Of a DNA stretch of 64,000 bases, positions 22,801 through 33,124 are shown in pieces; the first letter of the stretch is position 1; every line of letters begins with the position of its first letter. Made by a program: the position numbers and the translations under genes. Location: positions 264,394,250 through 264,458,249 of the forward strand of contig CATIUR010000001.1 in NCBI GenBank assembly GCA_949592205.1, written 5' to 3'. The stretch comes from Helichrysum umbraculigerum. Lineage: Eukaryota > Streptophyta > Magnoliopsida > Asterales > Asteraceae. The notes under the pieces are model-generated. The model was not told the DNA's origin and did not search any database. It worked only from the letters and a program-made list of their open reading frames with translations.

Positions 22801-23370
22801 TTGTTCTCGGTTTAAAGCACGATATTTTTAGTAAAATTTTTACTCAAAGTAGTGTAATTAAGTTACTAAAATAATATTCGAGTTTTCGTTTGGTCACCGG
22901 TCGCGAATCGTGTGTTTATTCGAATTGTGTAACGTTTTTAAACGTTATGATTATACGCGTGTAATCGCGTTATTTTTACTTTAAGTATTTTATCAAAATA
23001 CTTAATAATAAGTTATAAAAATATAACTTTAGTTTATTTCGTCGGTCGGGCGCGTTTCATGCGTTTTCGTCGCGTTCGGTTACGTTTTAAGCAAAACGTA
23101 CGTGTTCGTTATATTATAAACATAATATAAAGTAATAATTGACGTTATTAAATACTTCCATATCATTTAATAATAGTTTCACCAACTTCCATTTTAAGTT
23201 TCTGCGTTCTGTCAGATTCGCATATACACGATTATTAAATAATCGTTTAACGTTATTATATATATTTATATGTATAATAATTGTACACTTCAGTAGTTTG
23301 AGTATATAATACTTGAAATAAAAGTTTAAATTTTGACCAAATTTTGGGTCATTTTTGACCGGGTGTCACA
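19819..23370 (-). repeat. 3' LTR of element B (3552 bp)
   Basis: Plus-strand start TGTCACACCCCC and end GACCGGGTGTCACA. It has the same ordered landmarks as the other long LTRs, read on the minus strand: acceptor-like site at 20148-20150, GTGAGT at 20659-20664 and a GCGACAAT word array at 21339-21516. Confidence 0.92.
21054..21318 (-). repeat. Tandem repeat of about 60 bp in LTR B
   Basis: Roughly four to five units built on CTATTCATGAGACAATAG, alternating AAGTTA and CGATTATCGGGAATCA spacers. The right LTR has more units (36858-37181), so the array has changed length since insertion. Not CRISPR: the spacers themselves repeat. Confidence 0.9.
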
Positions 23371-23406
23371 TTCTCCCCTTGTTAGGAGAATTTTGTCCCG
23401 AAATTT
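23371..23406 (-). promoter_or_regulatory. Polypurine tract and hairpin of element B
   Basis: On the minus strand a CGGGACAAAATTC hairpin arm precedes AACAAGGGGAGAA, which touches the LTR. One stem pair that is C-G in element C would be G-U in RNA here, so pairing is kept. Confidence 0.8.
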
Positions 23407-23861
23407 GTTCGTAGTAATTATCGGTATATCGAAATAATGGTCTGTGCATATCCTAAGAAAGTCTGTGAGTCTACTAAGAATGATCTAACTTCAATCTAGT
23501 GTTGCCTTCCTCCCCTTGTTAGATAAGCGCCCTACTGAAAACTAAAGGAATAGAGGAAGTGAGTTTCGATATATTTAACCATTTTGTCTGTGAAAGCAAG
23601 TTCACTCAGTCAGTCAGTCGCTAGGGTGTAGCTACACTTTGCACTAGTAGTCTAAAGTAGAGTAGTAACTTCCACTATGTTCATACAGTTTGTAACGGTC
23701 AGTAGTGTCGTAGCATAAAGTAAACTCTATCAGTTTCATATAGAAACTAAGTTGTCGTTTTCCCTAACCCTATCGTGCACTTAGAATCTAGGGAAAACAT
23801 AAAAGATATCAAGCAGCAAGTAAGATCTGTCAAAGTAAATAGTATAAAGGCGGTCGGGTTA
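23407..23861 (-). other. Non-coding 3' interior of element B
   Basis: No pol and no equivalent of the second ORF of element C is visible between gag and the polypurine tract. Confidence 0.6.
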
Positions 23862-24931
23862 TTTGTGAGTGACCATACCCGTGTTGAGCAAGTCAATAAG
23901 TCTCGGGTCCTGGTCGTCCTCCCTGGTTTTGAGTACATAGGCTCTTCCTCGAGCAGGGTTATTTTTCAGCTTCGGGCAGTCCTTCCTGAAATGCCCGGTA
24001 CCATTGCACTCATAGCAGGTCTTGGGTGCTAAGGCATCGGTACCGGTGGTGATTGCTTTGCAGTCCTTGGTCAAGTGTCCAAATCACTTGCATTTGGTGC
24101 AAGGATATAGACCATCATGGTGAAGCTTGCACTTAGAGCAATAGAGCTTGCTTCCCTTATACTCTTTCTTGTCACTAGTGTAGGTTGAGTCAGCCTTGCC
24201 GGTCTCAACCTTTTTGTTTGAGGTGGTGGGGTTTCCTTCCCACTTGCGCTTGCTAGAGTTTCCAGCTTTCTCGCGCCGGGCTACCTGGGCCATGAGCTCA
24301 TGCGCCATACGGATGGCACTTTGGATGGTTTAAGGCTTAGATGAAATAACATTCCCTTGAATACTCTCAGGGAGTCCCTTGATGTACCTCTCAATGCGTT
24401 TACGCTCAGGGTCTACCATGGAAGGGCAAAGGAGAGCTAGTTGTTGGAATTTGATGGTATAACTAATGATGTCAGTTCCCTGAACTGTTAAGTTCCAGAA
24501 CTCCCCTTCCAATCTCTGGAGTTCTTCATTGGGACAGTACTCATCCCTTAACTTCTTCTTCAATTCTTCCCATGGGAGTTGATATGCAGCATCAATCCCA
24601 ACAGATTGAATGTACGAGTTCCACCAAGTCAGAACACCTTCTAGGAAGGTACAGGTGGAGTACTTGACTTATCTTCGGGGCAGTTGCAGATTCTGAAGAT
24701 TGATTCCATTTTCTCTATCTACCTGACTAGCCCAATGGCACCTTCCGTGCCCTTGAAGTTCAGTGGCTTGCAGTTTAGAAAGTCCTTATAGGAGCAGGGT
24801 TTGTTGGCAGGGGCATTGACAGCAGTGTCCTCGCTGCCAGAATTTGACTGTGCAGCAAGAGCCTGAGCTACACTCTGTACAATGAGTTGAGCAATTTCAG
24901 TATCGCTGTACATGTGTCGTCGTGGAGGCAT
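23862..24931 (-). pseudogene. Element B gag, broken
   Basis: The ATG at 24931 (minus) opens MPPRRHMYSDTEIAQLIVQS. The domain order matches the gags of A and C: CSYKDFLNCKPLNFKGTEGA, LTWW, FQQLALLCPSM, then knuckles including CYECNGTGHFRKDC. Defects read from the sequence: a Trp codon turned TAG at 24719-24721, a one-base deletion near 24668, a TAA at 24330-24332 and a TGA at 24084-24086. It stops at the protease border with no pol after it, as in element C. Confidence 0.85.
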
Positions 24932-25451
24932 GTTTCCTTCAATAGGAGAAAAGGAAAATGTGAGTTTTGGTGTAAGAGTATGATTATCGTAGTTGTATAT
25001 ATAAAAATAATATATCACAACACAAATGACAATCAATGGCATAGAATAATAAATGTTGTAATCATTGTACATGCGTGTCCAAAGATTACAAGAGTTGAAA
25101 TTTGTGATAAGTTTTCAAGAATTTTGTAATATCTTGGACCAATATTTGTCCGGATGAAAATGATGTTACTAGTAATGGTAGGAAAGGATGTGAGATAAAG
25201 TTTTCCTCAAAGGTGTATGATGATCTGGCGGAATAGGTTGTCAGCTCTAATGATCCTACGAAATAAGTAACGGAAGCCTATACAACGATAGCTGCAGACC
25301 TTACGGTGAGAAAGTTGGCTGTATTATAACAGGTGTGTTACCAAGTATCCTATGCCTATTATTATATATCACATATAATAATTCATAGTTTGTTTAGACA
25401 GGTATATACCATATATATTTATATATAGATATATATCCACCTAGTTGTGTT

Positions 25452-25711
25452 TAGCACAGACGTGTTTTGAGTCCCGTTTCTCTCGAGGTCAGAGTCAACT
25501 AATGCATTCCTGTTCAACATAACTCTTTCAGATTTCACATCATCTTTCTTTAATTGTACATAGTTGATCAAGCTATGTACAATTAAAATCGCATGATGTA
25601 ATCCCTGAACTAGTCATACCTAATAGGGAATACTGCCTAACGGTCATAGTCTATGTCCACTAAATGCAACCTAGTTCACTATAACCTTAGGCTCTGATAC
25701 CAATCTGTCAC
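25452..25711 (-). other. Primer site and leader of element B next to LTR A
   Basis: On the minus strand: TGACAGATTGGTATCAGAGC, then a leader near-identical to that of element A (32867-33124) with only about three mismatches seen in 240 bases. The gags downstream are much less alike. TTGGTATCAGAGC is the initiator-Met primer site. Confidence 0.8.
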
Positions 25712-28209
25712 TGTGACACCCCCAAATTTGATGATTTGCGGAAGCTTGATTTGGGTGTCACTAATCAATATACAAAGCACATAAGATATAATGAACGACC
25801 ACTATATGCGTCGTTTTAAACTTGTATAGATAAAGTAAATGTTTACATCAAAAGAATTTACATTAGCTCGGTTCCTGAAATTGAGAGATTACATAGCATA
25901 ATTACTTTTACAAAATATAATAATGCAATCCAATCTCTAGTTGTATGTATGCTGACTCGAGCTAATAGTTCCTGCTTGTGCAGCCAACCTACTGCGGGGT
26001 ACCTGTGATAAATACTAAAATGGGTCAGCGAAAACGCTGGTGAGCTCACAGGTTTGTATGTCAATGTATAGTTGCAAGAACCGCAAGATTTATATTGAAT
26101 TTAAAATGCAATTAAGCAAAATAAAAGTTATACTGTCCATGAGCACATAGTCTGAGCTTAACTTGATTTGTCAGGCCCAATTAAGGAAACCTAACTTGAA
26201 ATGCCTCCTACGAGTGCCTAATCAACACTCGTCTTCCCAAATGCTAATACATCCGTTTGACCGGTTAGTGCGTGCTAACCCGGATGAGGATTGTCAATCC
26301 CATATGATATCATATACTAACATTCACGCTATAAATACTAGAGACTATGCTTATGGAGGACTTTAAATTGATTAGCTTGAAACTCATGTAGTATTTGAAG
26401 TTTGGCACTTGCGTTCTACTTGTAAAACAAAATCGAGTAGTAATATCACACCCCTAGTTGTAAAGCAGTGAAAATGGGGCTATGAAACTCACCTGAGTCT
26501 TGAAGTGTTAATTTAATAAGCTCGAAGTAATTAGTTGTGAGTTGGTGTCCAAAGACTTGAAACCTGAATGTGTCCACGACACTTGAATTGTTATTAATTG
26601 TACAGATATCCCAAAGGACTACCTTTGTAGTTGTTATACAACTATGTATATATATGTCCAAATTACTACGATTTGGTTGATTGAGTAGTTACAAGTTATT
26701 ACGACTTGTTTGACTGACTTGATACAAGTTACAACGACTTGTTTGATTGAATTGATACAAGTTACAACGACTTGTTTGATTTTAAGAAAAGTTGTGAAAA
26801 CTTGTACGGCCCGTTGGTGATCGATGAAATTTAAATATTTCAATGTTCTCATTATGATTTGAAATGTTAACCTCGAAAAGTATGTCTCATAGTGTTTGAA
26901 AAGTCACATTGTATAGCGGTTTGAAGTTGTAATAGTTCGACACTTAGTGAAATTGTATTTTGAAATCCTGCTGTTTTATGCGACACAATCATGCGACACT
27001 AAATGGGTTATGCGACACAAGGGTTGTGTCGCATATGAGTGCGACACAATGTCCATACGACACAAGGGTTGTGTCGCATGGATGCGAAATGCTGATTCAA
27101 CAGCGACATAGTGGTTGTGTCGTATAGAAATACGACATAGTTTGCGACATAGTATACGACACAATATTGTGTCGCATGGGTTGCGACACTAAAGGTTTGG
27201 TACGACATAAGGTGCGACACAGAGGCTTTTATACGACACAAAGGCCAAAATACGACACAACATGCGACACAAGGCTTGTGTCGCATGGATGAACACTAGC
27301 CCAGAAAGTCCGGCTGTTTAGATTTTTCCGGCCAAAAACCCATTTCAAACCCGTTTTTAAGCCATGAAATCGTGTTCTATACTTAGTAATGGACATATAC
27401 ATGTTATATAACTCGTAAATATGTGAAAACAAGCTAAAACGAGAAGTTTCGGGAATTTGTCGGAAACTTACGCGGTGTCGGATTGAAAATCCGAAAAGAT
27501 AGGATTGTAGATCGTAGCGTGATGGTTCCGTCTTTGTAAAAATCTTGATGATCCGAGGTCGTTTTGTATATTTATTTTGGTGATTTGTTGATTTTGGTTT
27601 GTGGTTTAGTTGAGAGAAAATTAAGAGAGGAGAGAGAGATAGAAGATGAGAAATGAAAGAAAATGAAAAAGGGAGGGGGTTTTGGTTGGGAGTTCCACTC
27701 TCGGCCTGAACCCCCGCGCTCCGTGCGGTGTTCGTTTACTCCGTCGTTTAAACGTTAAATATTTATTTTCTATGTTTTAATATACGTTTTAAAATACGAA
27801 TAATTACTCAGTATTTTTGTTAAAGCATTTGACTAAACATTTAATAATTACATTATAAATGGTGATTTGTCTTATTTTGTTTGCGCATTTACATTTTATT
27901 CGCGTATACATCAATTGTGTAGTAAAAATTTGGATACGAAATATCATATTAAATAATATTCTAAATAAAATTGAGTTATTAAATAATATTTGTATTACCT
28001 AATAAAATTGTTCACCAACGTCCGTATTTATTGTATCGAAATTCATTCGATTTGAGACTTGTACGATTTAAACAAACCGCATAATTGTAGATATATATTC
28101 AACAATATATATGATAATTGATACATTAATTAGCCTAACACAGAACTAATTACATGTATTAAAGCTTGATTAGGCACTAAATTCTAGTCCTAAATTGACG
28201 GGTGTCACA
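25712..28209 (-). repeat. 3' LTR of element A
   Basis: Plus-strand start TGTGACACCCCC and end GACGGGTGTCACA: perfect 10-bp terminal inverted repeats. Minus-strand landmarks: GTAAGT at 27466-27471, GCGACACA word array 26980-27285, CAG|GTGAGT at 26487-26495 and an acceptor-like CACAG at 26003-26007. Confidence 0.94.
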
Positions 28210-28244
28210 TTCTCCCCCTGTTAGAAGAATTTCGTCCCGAAATT
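28210..28244 (-). promoter_or_regulatory. Polypurine tract and hairpin of element A
   Basis: Minus strand: AATTTCG-GGA-CGAAATT stem (28228-28244), then AACAGGGGGAGAA touching the 3' LTR. Confidence 0.85.
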
Positions 28245-31200
28245 TATGTTGAAGTCATGTTTGACGTTGAATCAGTGAAGAGTTGAGGATACTTGAGTCG
28301 CATTTGGTCCTCCCGTTCCCAGGTGAATTCCGGACCGCGCCGCGAATTCCACCTAACCTTGACGATGGGAATACGACTTTGTTTAAGTTGTTTGACCTCA
28401 CGGTCCATGATTTCAGCGGGTTCCTCAACAAAGTGAAGTTTTTCGTCAATTCGAATTTCATCAAGTGGAATGATAAGTGTCTCATCAGACAGACACTTCT
28501 TCAGATTTGAAACATGAAATGTGGGATGCACGCTGCTGAGTTCAGATGGCAGCTGCAATCGATAAGCCACTGGACCAATCCTCTCGAGGATCTCGAATGG
28601 TCCAATGTATCTGGGATTTAACTTCCCTCGTTTACCAAATCGGATTACGCCTTTCCAAGGCGATACCTTGAGTAGAACTCGATCCCCAACTTGGAACTCG
28701 AGTGGTTTGCGTCTCACGTCAGCATAACTTTTCTGACGATCACGCGCGGCCTTAAGCTTGTTTTGAATTTCAACGATTCTCTCGGTCGTCTCGTGAATGA
28801 TTTCTGGACCTGTGAGTTGGCTATCCCCAACATCGGTCCAACAGATAGGTGACCGGCACTTACGACCGTACAGTGCCTCGAAAGGTGCAGCTTTGATGCT
28901 GGTATGATAACTGTTGTTGTACGAGAACTCGCACAATGGTAGGTGTTTTTCCCAGTTTACACCGAAGTCTACTACGCAGGCCCGTAGCATGTCTTCTAGT
29001 GTTTGAATGGTTCGTTCACTTTGACCGTCGGTTTGAGGATGGTATGCGGTACTCATATCAAGTCGAGTACCCAGGGATTTTTGAAGTGATTGCCAAAATT
29101 GTGAAGTGAAACGACTATCTCTATCGGAGATAATTGAGATTGGAACACCGTGTTTGGTCACGATTTCCTTCAGATAAATGTTGGTGAGGCGTTCCATTTT
29201 GTCGGATTCCTTGATTGCCAGGAAGTGAGCAGACTTTGTGAGACGATCCACGATCACCCAAATGGTATCGCAACCGCTCGACGATTTGGGTAGTTTGGTT
29301 ATGAAGTCCATGGCAATTTGTTCCCATTTCCATTCAGGAAGACTGGGTTGTTGAAGTAAACCAGAAGGTTTTTGATATTCGATTTTAACCTTGGAGCAAG
29401 TAAGGCACTTGCTGACATAGGTGGCGATTTCAGCTTTCATGTTCGGCCACCAGTAGAAGTCCTTGATACCGTGGTACATTTTATCGGATCCCGGATGGAT
29501 AGAATATTTGGACTTGTGAGCTTCATCCATCACCAAGTCTCGTAGGTCCCCAAATTTAGGCAACCAGATTCGGTTTGAGAAATACCTAATTCCGTTAGGT
29601 CTGATTTCGAATTGTTTATCCATGCCTCGCAAGGCTTCATCTTTGACATTTTCGGGTTTTAAGGCTTCGAGTTGAGCAGTGAGAATTTGAATGTTTAAAT
29701 TGTTGTGAATGGTCATACTGAGGGCTCGAACCCGAAGTGGTTTCACTCGCTCTTTTCGACTGAGGGCGTCAGCAACAACATTTGCTTTGCCTGGATGATA
29801 TTTGAGTTCGCAGTCGTAATCAGTAAGCAACTCGACCCATCGACGTTGCCTCATGTTGAGATCCTTCTGATCGAATATGTGTTGAAGGCTTTTATGGTCG
29901 GTAAAGATTGTACATCGGGTACCATAAAGGTAATGTCTCCAGATTTTGAGGGCAAAAACGACAGCTCCTAGCTCGAGGTCGTGGGTGGTGTAATTCTTTT
30001 CATGAATCTTGAGTTGTCGGGAAGCATAAGCTATGACTTTGTCTCGTTGCATGAGCACACAACCGAGACCTTGATGAGAAGCATCGCAGTATACCACGAA
30101 GTCATCGGTGCCTTCGGGTAATGATAGAATAGGAGCACTGCAAAGCTTTTGTTTTAAGAGTTGGAATGCCGACTCTTGTTTATCAGTCCAGTCAAACTTT
30201 TTGTCGTTCTGGGTCAGCGTCGTGAGTGGTATGGCTATCTTGGAGAAATTTTCAATGAATCGTCGATAGTATCCGGCCAGTCCTAAAAACTGCCGTACTT
30301 CGGTCGGAGTGGTTGGCGATTGCCAATCTTTGATAGCCTCGATTTTTGATGGGTCAACATGAATCCCCTGACTGTCAATCACGTGACCAAGAAATTGAAC
30401 GGTTTTGATCCAGAACTCACACTTAGAGAACTTGGCATAGAGCTCCTCGTGTTTAAGTAGTTCAAGGATGGTTTTGAGGTGTTGCGCGTGTTCTTCTTTG
30501 CTTCGTGAATATATGAGGATGTCATCGATGAAGACAATGACAAACTTGTCAAGATAAGGTTTACACACCCGATTCATAAGGTCCATGAATACAGCCGGTG
30601 CGTTGGTTAGGCCGAATGGCATCACTTGAAATTCGTAATGCCCGTAACGGATTCTGAAAGCGGTTTTTGGAATATCGGCATCGCGGACACGCAGTTGATG
30701 ATAACCGGATCGGAGATCAATCTTTGAATAACAACTCGACCCTTGAAGTAGGTCGAACAAATCATCGATTCGAGGAAGTGGATACCGGTTCTTGACAGTT
30801 AACTTGTTCAACTCTCGATAGTCGATACACATTCGAAAAGAACCGTCTTTCTTTTTGACAAATAGGACCGGAGCTCCCCAAGGTGAAGAACTCGGCCTGA
30901 TAAACCCACGTTCCAGGAGTTCCTGTAACTGGGTGGACAGCTCCTGAAGTTCGGATGGAGCTAAACGGTATGGTGCTCGGGCCACAGGCGCAGCACCTGG
31001 TACAAGATCGATCGAGAACTCAACCTGTCTTGGTGGTGGTAGACCAGGTAGTTCTTCAGGAAAGACTTCTGGAAAGTCTCGAACAATTGGAACATCCTCA
31101 AGTCGCTTCTCCTTCGACTTTTTCTCCATGATGTGCGCGAGGATTGCTGGATAACCCTTTCTCAGAAATTTCCGGGTTTTAAGACAAGAGATGATGTTAA

Positions 31201-32323
31201 GCCTCGTCCCACCGGTCTCCCCCTGTATGATCAGGGTTCTACCTACGGCGAGAGGTATGCGAACAATTTTGTCATGGCAAATAATTTCGGCGCGATGTTT
31301 GGATAACCAGTCCATGCCTACGATGACATCGAAACTTCCTATCTCAACAGGCATAAGATCTATGGAGAAGATTTCGTCGGCTAGGTTTAAAGTGCAATTA
31401 GGTATCACACTATTGGTTTCTATTAATTTGCCATTTGCTAGCTCTACTGTGCACTTAACGTCTAAAGCAACAGGTGTGATGTCAAGTAGAGGGCAAAATT
31501 CATCGGAAATAAAACTTCTATCGGCACCAGTATCAAACAGAATAGAAGCAGTTAAATTGTTGAGGAGGAACATACCCGTGACCACATTCGGGTCCTGACG
31601 GGCGTCCCCAGAGTTGATCACGAAGGCGCTACTTTTGACGTTGTTGTTGTTGCGGTGGTTGTTGTTGATGCTGCCCTTATTCTTCAATTTTGGGCAAGAA
31701 TCCCTAAAGTGTCCTGGGTTCCCACATTCATAGCAGGACTTAGGTTGTTGGGCATTTTTGTTAGAGGAGTTGTTGTTGGATTTGGGGGCTCGGCAATCCT
31801 TAGTCGAATGCCCATACTTCCTGCAGTTGTTGCAAGGAGTATTGCACTGACCAAAATGGTGATAGTTGCACTTGGGACAATAAGGCCTGTCCCCGGTGTA
31901 GCTGCGGGTGGGTTCAGAGTTTGAGGTGTAGACTTGGATGGCGTTGTTTTTCTTGTTTGAGTTGTGGTGGTGTTCAGTGGATTTGCGTTTGTTGTTGTTG
32001 GAGGATGAGGTGTTGGAGGTCTCACGGCTGACAACTAGAGCCATGAGTTCGTGGGCCAATCGAATGGCACTCTCAGTGGTGGTTGGTTTGGATGAGGCGA
32101 CGTTTCCCTGGATGTTCTCGGGGAGTCCACGAATGTATTTCTTAATGCCCTTACTTTCCAGTTCGACCAAACCCGGGCATAATAAAGCAAACTGCTGAAA
32201 TTTGGTGGTATATTCAGCAACATCATTTCCCTGCACCTCCAGATGCCAGAATTCTTCTTCTAGCCTGTGCAATTCCTCTTCAGGACAGTAGTTCGGCCCA
32301 AGGAAGCCGATTTGCAACCTCAA
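28244..32323 (-). CDS. Element A Gag(C-terminal)-Pol polyprotein: protease, RT, RNase H, integrase, chromodomain
   Basis: One open frame of 1359 codons, entered by frameshift from the gag start at 32666; the TTG at its edge is not a natural start. In order: capsid C-terminus; knuckles at about 167-177 and 197-210; protease with DTGA at 264-267; RT at about 485-650 with FIDD at 599-602; RNase H at about 740-855; integrase HHCC zinc region at about 940-980; and a DD35E core with Asp 1006, Asp 1067 and Glu 1103. A GPF/GPY-like region follows, then a C-terminal chromodomain near 1300-1350 (EIMDREVKQ…VKVRWNS…FTWEREDQM). All catalytic residues checked are present. Chromodomain integrases of this family are known to steer insertion toward heterochromatin. 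Confidence 0.95.
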   Translation of the reverse strand: MRLQIGFLGPNYCPEEELHRLEEEFWHLEVQGNDVAEYTTKFQQFALLCPGLVELESKGIKKYIRGLPENIQGNVASSKPTTTESAIRLAHELMALVVSRETSNTSSSNNNKRKSTEHHHNSNKKNNAIQVYTSNSEPTRSYTGDRPYCPKCNYHHFGQCNTPCNNCRKYGHSTKDCRAPKSNNNSSNKNAQQPKSCYECGNPGHFRDSCPKLKNKGSINNNHRNNNNVKSSAFVINSGDARQDPNVVTGMFLLNNLTASILFDTGADRSFISDEFCPLLDITPVALDVKCTVELANGKLIETNSVIPNCTLNLADEIFSIDLMPVEIGSFDVIVGMDWLSKHRAEIICHDKIVRIPLAVGRTLIIQGETGGTRLNIISCLKTRKFLRKGYPAILAHIMEKKSKEKRLEDVPIVRDFPEVFPEELPGLPPPRQVEFSIDLVPGAAPVARAPYRLAPSELQELSTQLQELLERGFIRPSSSPWGAPVLFVKKKDGSFRMCIDYRELNKLTVKNRYPLPRIDDLFDLLQGSSCYSKIDLRSGYHQLRVRDADIPKTAFRIRYGHYEFQVMPFGLTNAPAVFMDLMNRVCKPYLDKFVIVFIDDILIYSRSKEEHAQHLKTILELLKHEELYAKFSKCEFWIKTVQFLGHVIDSQGIHVDPSKIEAIKDWQSPTTPTEVRQFLGLAGYYRRFIENFSKIAIPLTTLTQNDKKFDWTDKQESAFQLLKQKLCSAPILSLPEGTDDFVVYCDASHQGLGCVLMQRDKVIAYASRQLKIHEKNYTTHDLELGAVVFALKIWRHYLYGTRCTIFTDHKSLQHIFDQKDLNMRQRRWVELLTDYDCELKYHPGKANVVADALSRKERVKPLRVRALSMTIHNNLNIQILTAQLEALKPENVKDEALRGMDKQFEIRPNGIRYFSNRIWLPKFGDLRDLVMDEAHKSKYSIHPGSDKMYHGIKDFYWWPNMKAEIATYVSKCLTCSKVKIEYQKPSGLLQQPSLPEWKWEQIAMDFITKLPKSSSGCDTIWVIVDRLTKSAHFLAIKESDKMERLTNIYLKEIVTKHGVPISIISDRDSRFTSQFWQSLQKSLGTRLDMSTAYHPQTDGQSERTIQTLEDMLRACVVDFGVNWEKHLPLCEFSYNNSYHTSIKAAPFEALYGRKCRSPICWTDVGDSQLTGPEIIHETTERIVEIQNKLKAARDRQKSYADVRRKPLEFQVGDRVLLKVSPWKGVIRFGKRGKLNPRYIGPFEILERIGPVAYRLQLPSELSSVHPTFHVSNLKKCLSDETLIIPLDEIRIDEKLHFVEEPAEIMDREVKQLKQSRIPIVKVRWNSRRGPEFTWEREDQMRLKYPQLFTDSTSNMTST

Positions 32324-32666
32324 GACCTACAGAGTTTGCGTGGGTTTTCCACCACGTGAGTGCACCTTCCTGAAAGGTGTAAGCAGCGAATTTGACCTTG
32401 TTGTTCTCAGTGCAGTCGCAGAGACTGAAAACAGATTCCATACGCTCAATCCAACGGATCAAGCCAATGGCACCTTCCGTGCCCTTGAAGTATAGCGGTT
32501 TACAGCTGAGAAAGTCTTTATAGGAACAGGGTTTGGGTGGTGGAGTATTGGTTGATGTGTCCTCGCTACCGGGTGGTGTTCGGGTAGCCAAGGCTTCGGT
32601 CACACTGCGGGCAATTATTCCCGCGATCTCAGCTTCGCTAAGGGTAATTTGACGACGAGGAGGCAT
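32280..32666 (-). pseudogene. Element A gag N-terminus, separated from pol by one frameshift
   Basis: The ATG at 32666 opens MPPRRQITLSEAEIAGIIAR; capsid motifs CSYKDFLSCKPLYFKGTEGA and ALTWWKTHANSVG follow. The frame runs out at 32280. About 20 bases of expected sequence seem missing between LPWAEL and YCPEEEL near 32295, when compared with C (9020-9065) and B. This small deletion shifts the frame and is the only visible lesion, so this copy probably cannot make full-length Gag-Pol by normal translation. Confidence 0.85.
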
Positions 32667-32866
32667 GATGCTGAGTAAGAAAGAACAAGGAAATGAAATA
32701 AGATACTAGTCCGAGTATGATGAACTAGTGGTGTGTTTGTCATTTCGAGACAAAGCGTTAGAGAGAAAGAGGCCTATATTCATATAATATAACATAGCCT
32801 AAGTTGTAATGAGGTCTACTTATGTATATATATATGTATATCACATAATAACCTATTGAGTGTCTA

Positions 32867-33124
32867 GCACAGACGTGTTTTGAGTCCCGTTTCTCTCGAG
32901 GTCAGAGTCAACTAATGCATTCCTGTTCAACATAACTCTTTCAGATTTCACATCATCTTTCTTTAATTGTACATAGTTGATCAAGCTATGTTAAATTAAA
33001 ATCGCATGATGTAATCCCTGAACTAGTCATACCTAATAGGGAATACTGCCTAACGGTCATAGTCTAGGTCCACTAAATGCAACCTAGTTCACTATAACCT
33101 TAGGCTCTGATACCAATCTGTCAC
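32867..33124 (-). promoter_or_regulatory. Primer site and leader of element A
   Basis: Minus strand: the 5' LTR ends GGGGGTGTCACA, then GTGACA, then GATTGGTATCAGAGCC. The extra GTGACA is absent between LTR and primer site in element C and equals the B-LTR end plus target duplication seen at 25706-25711. Confidence 0.85.
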
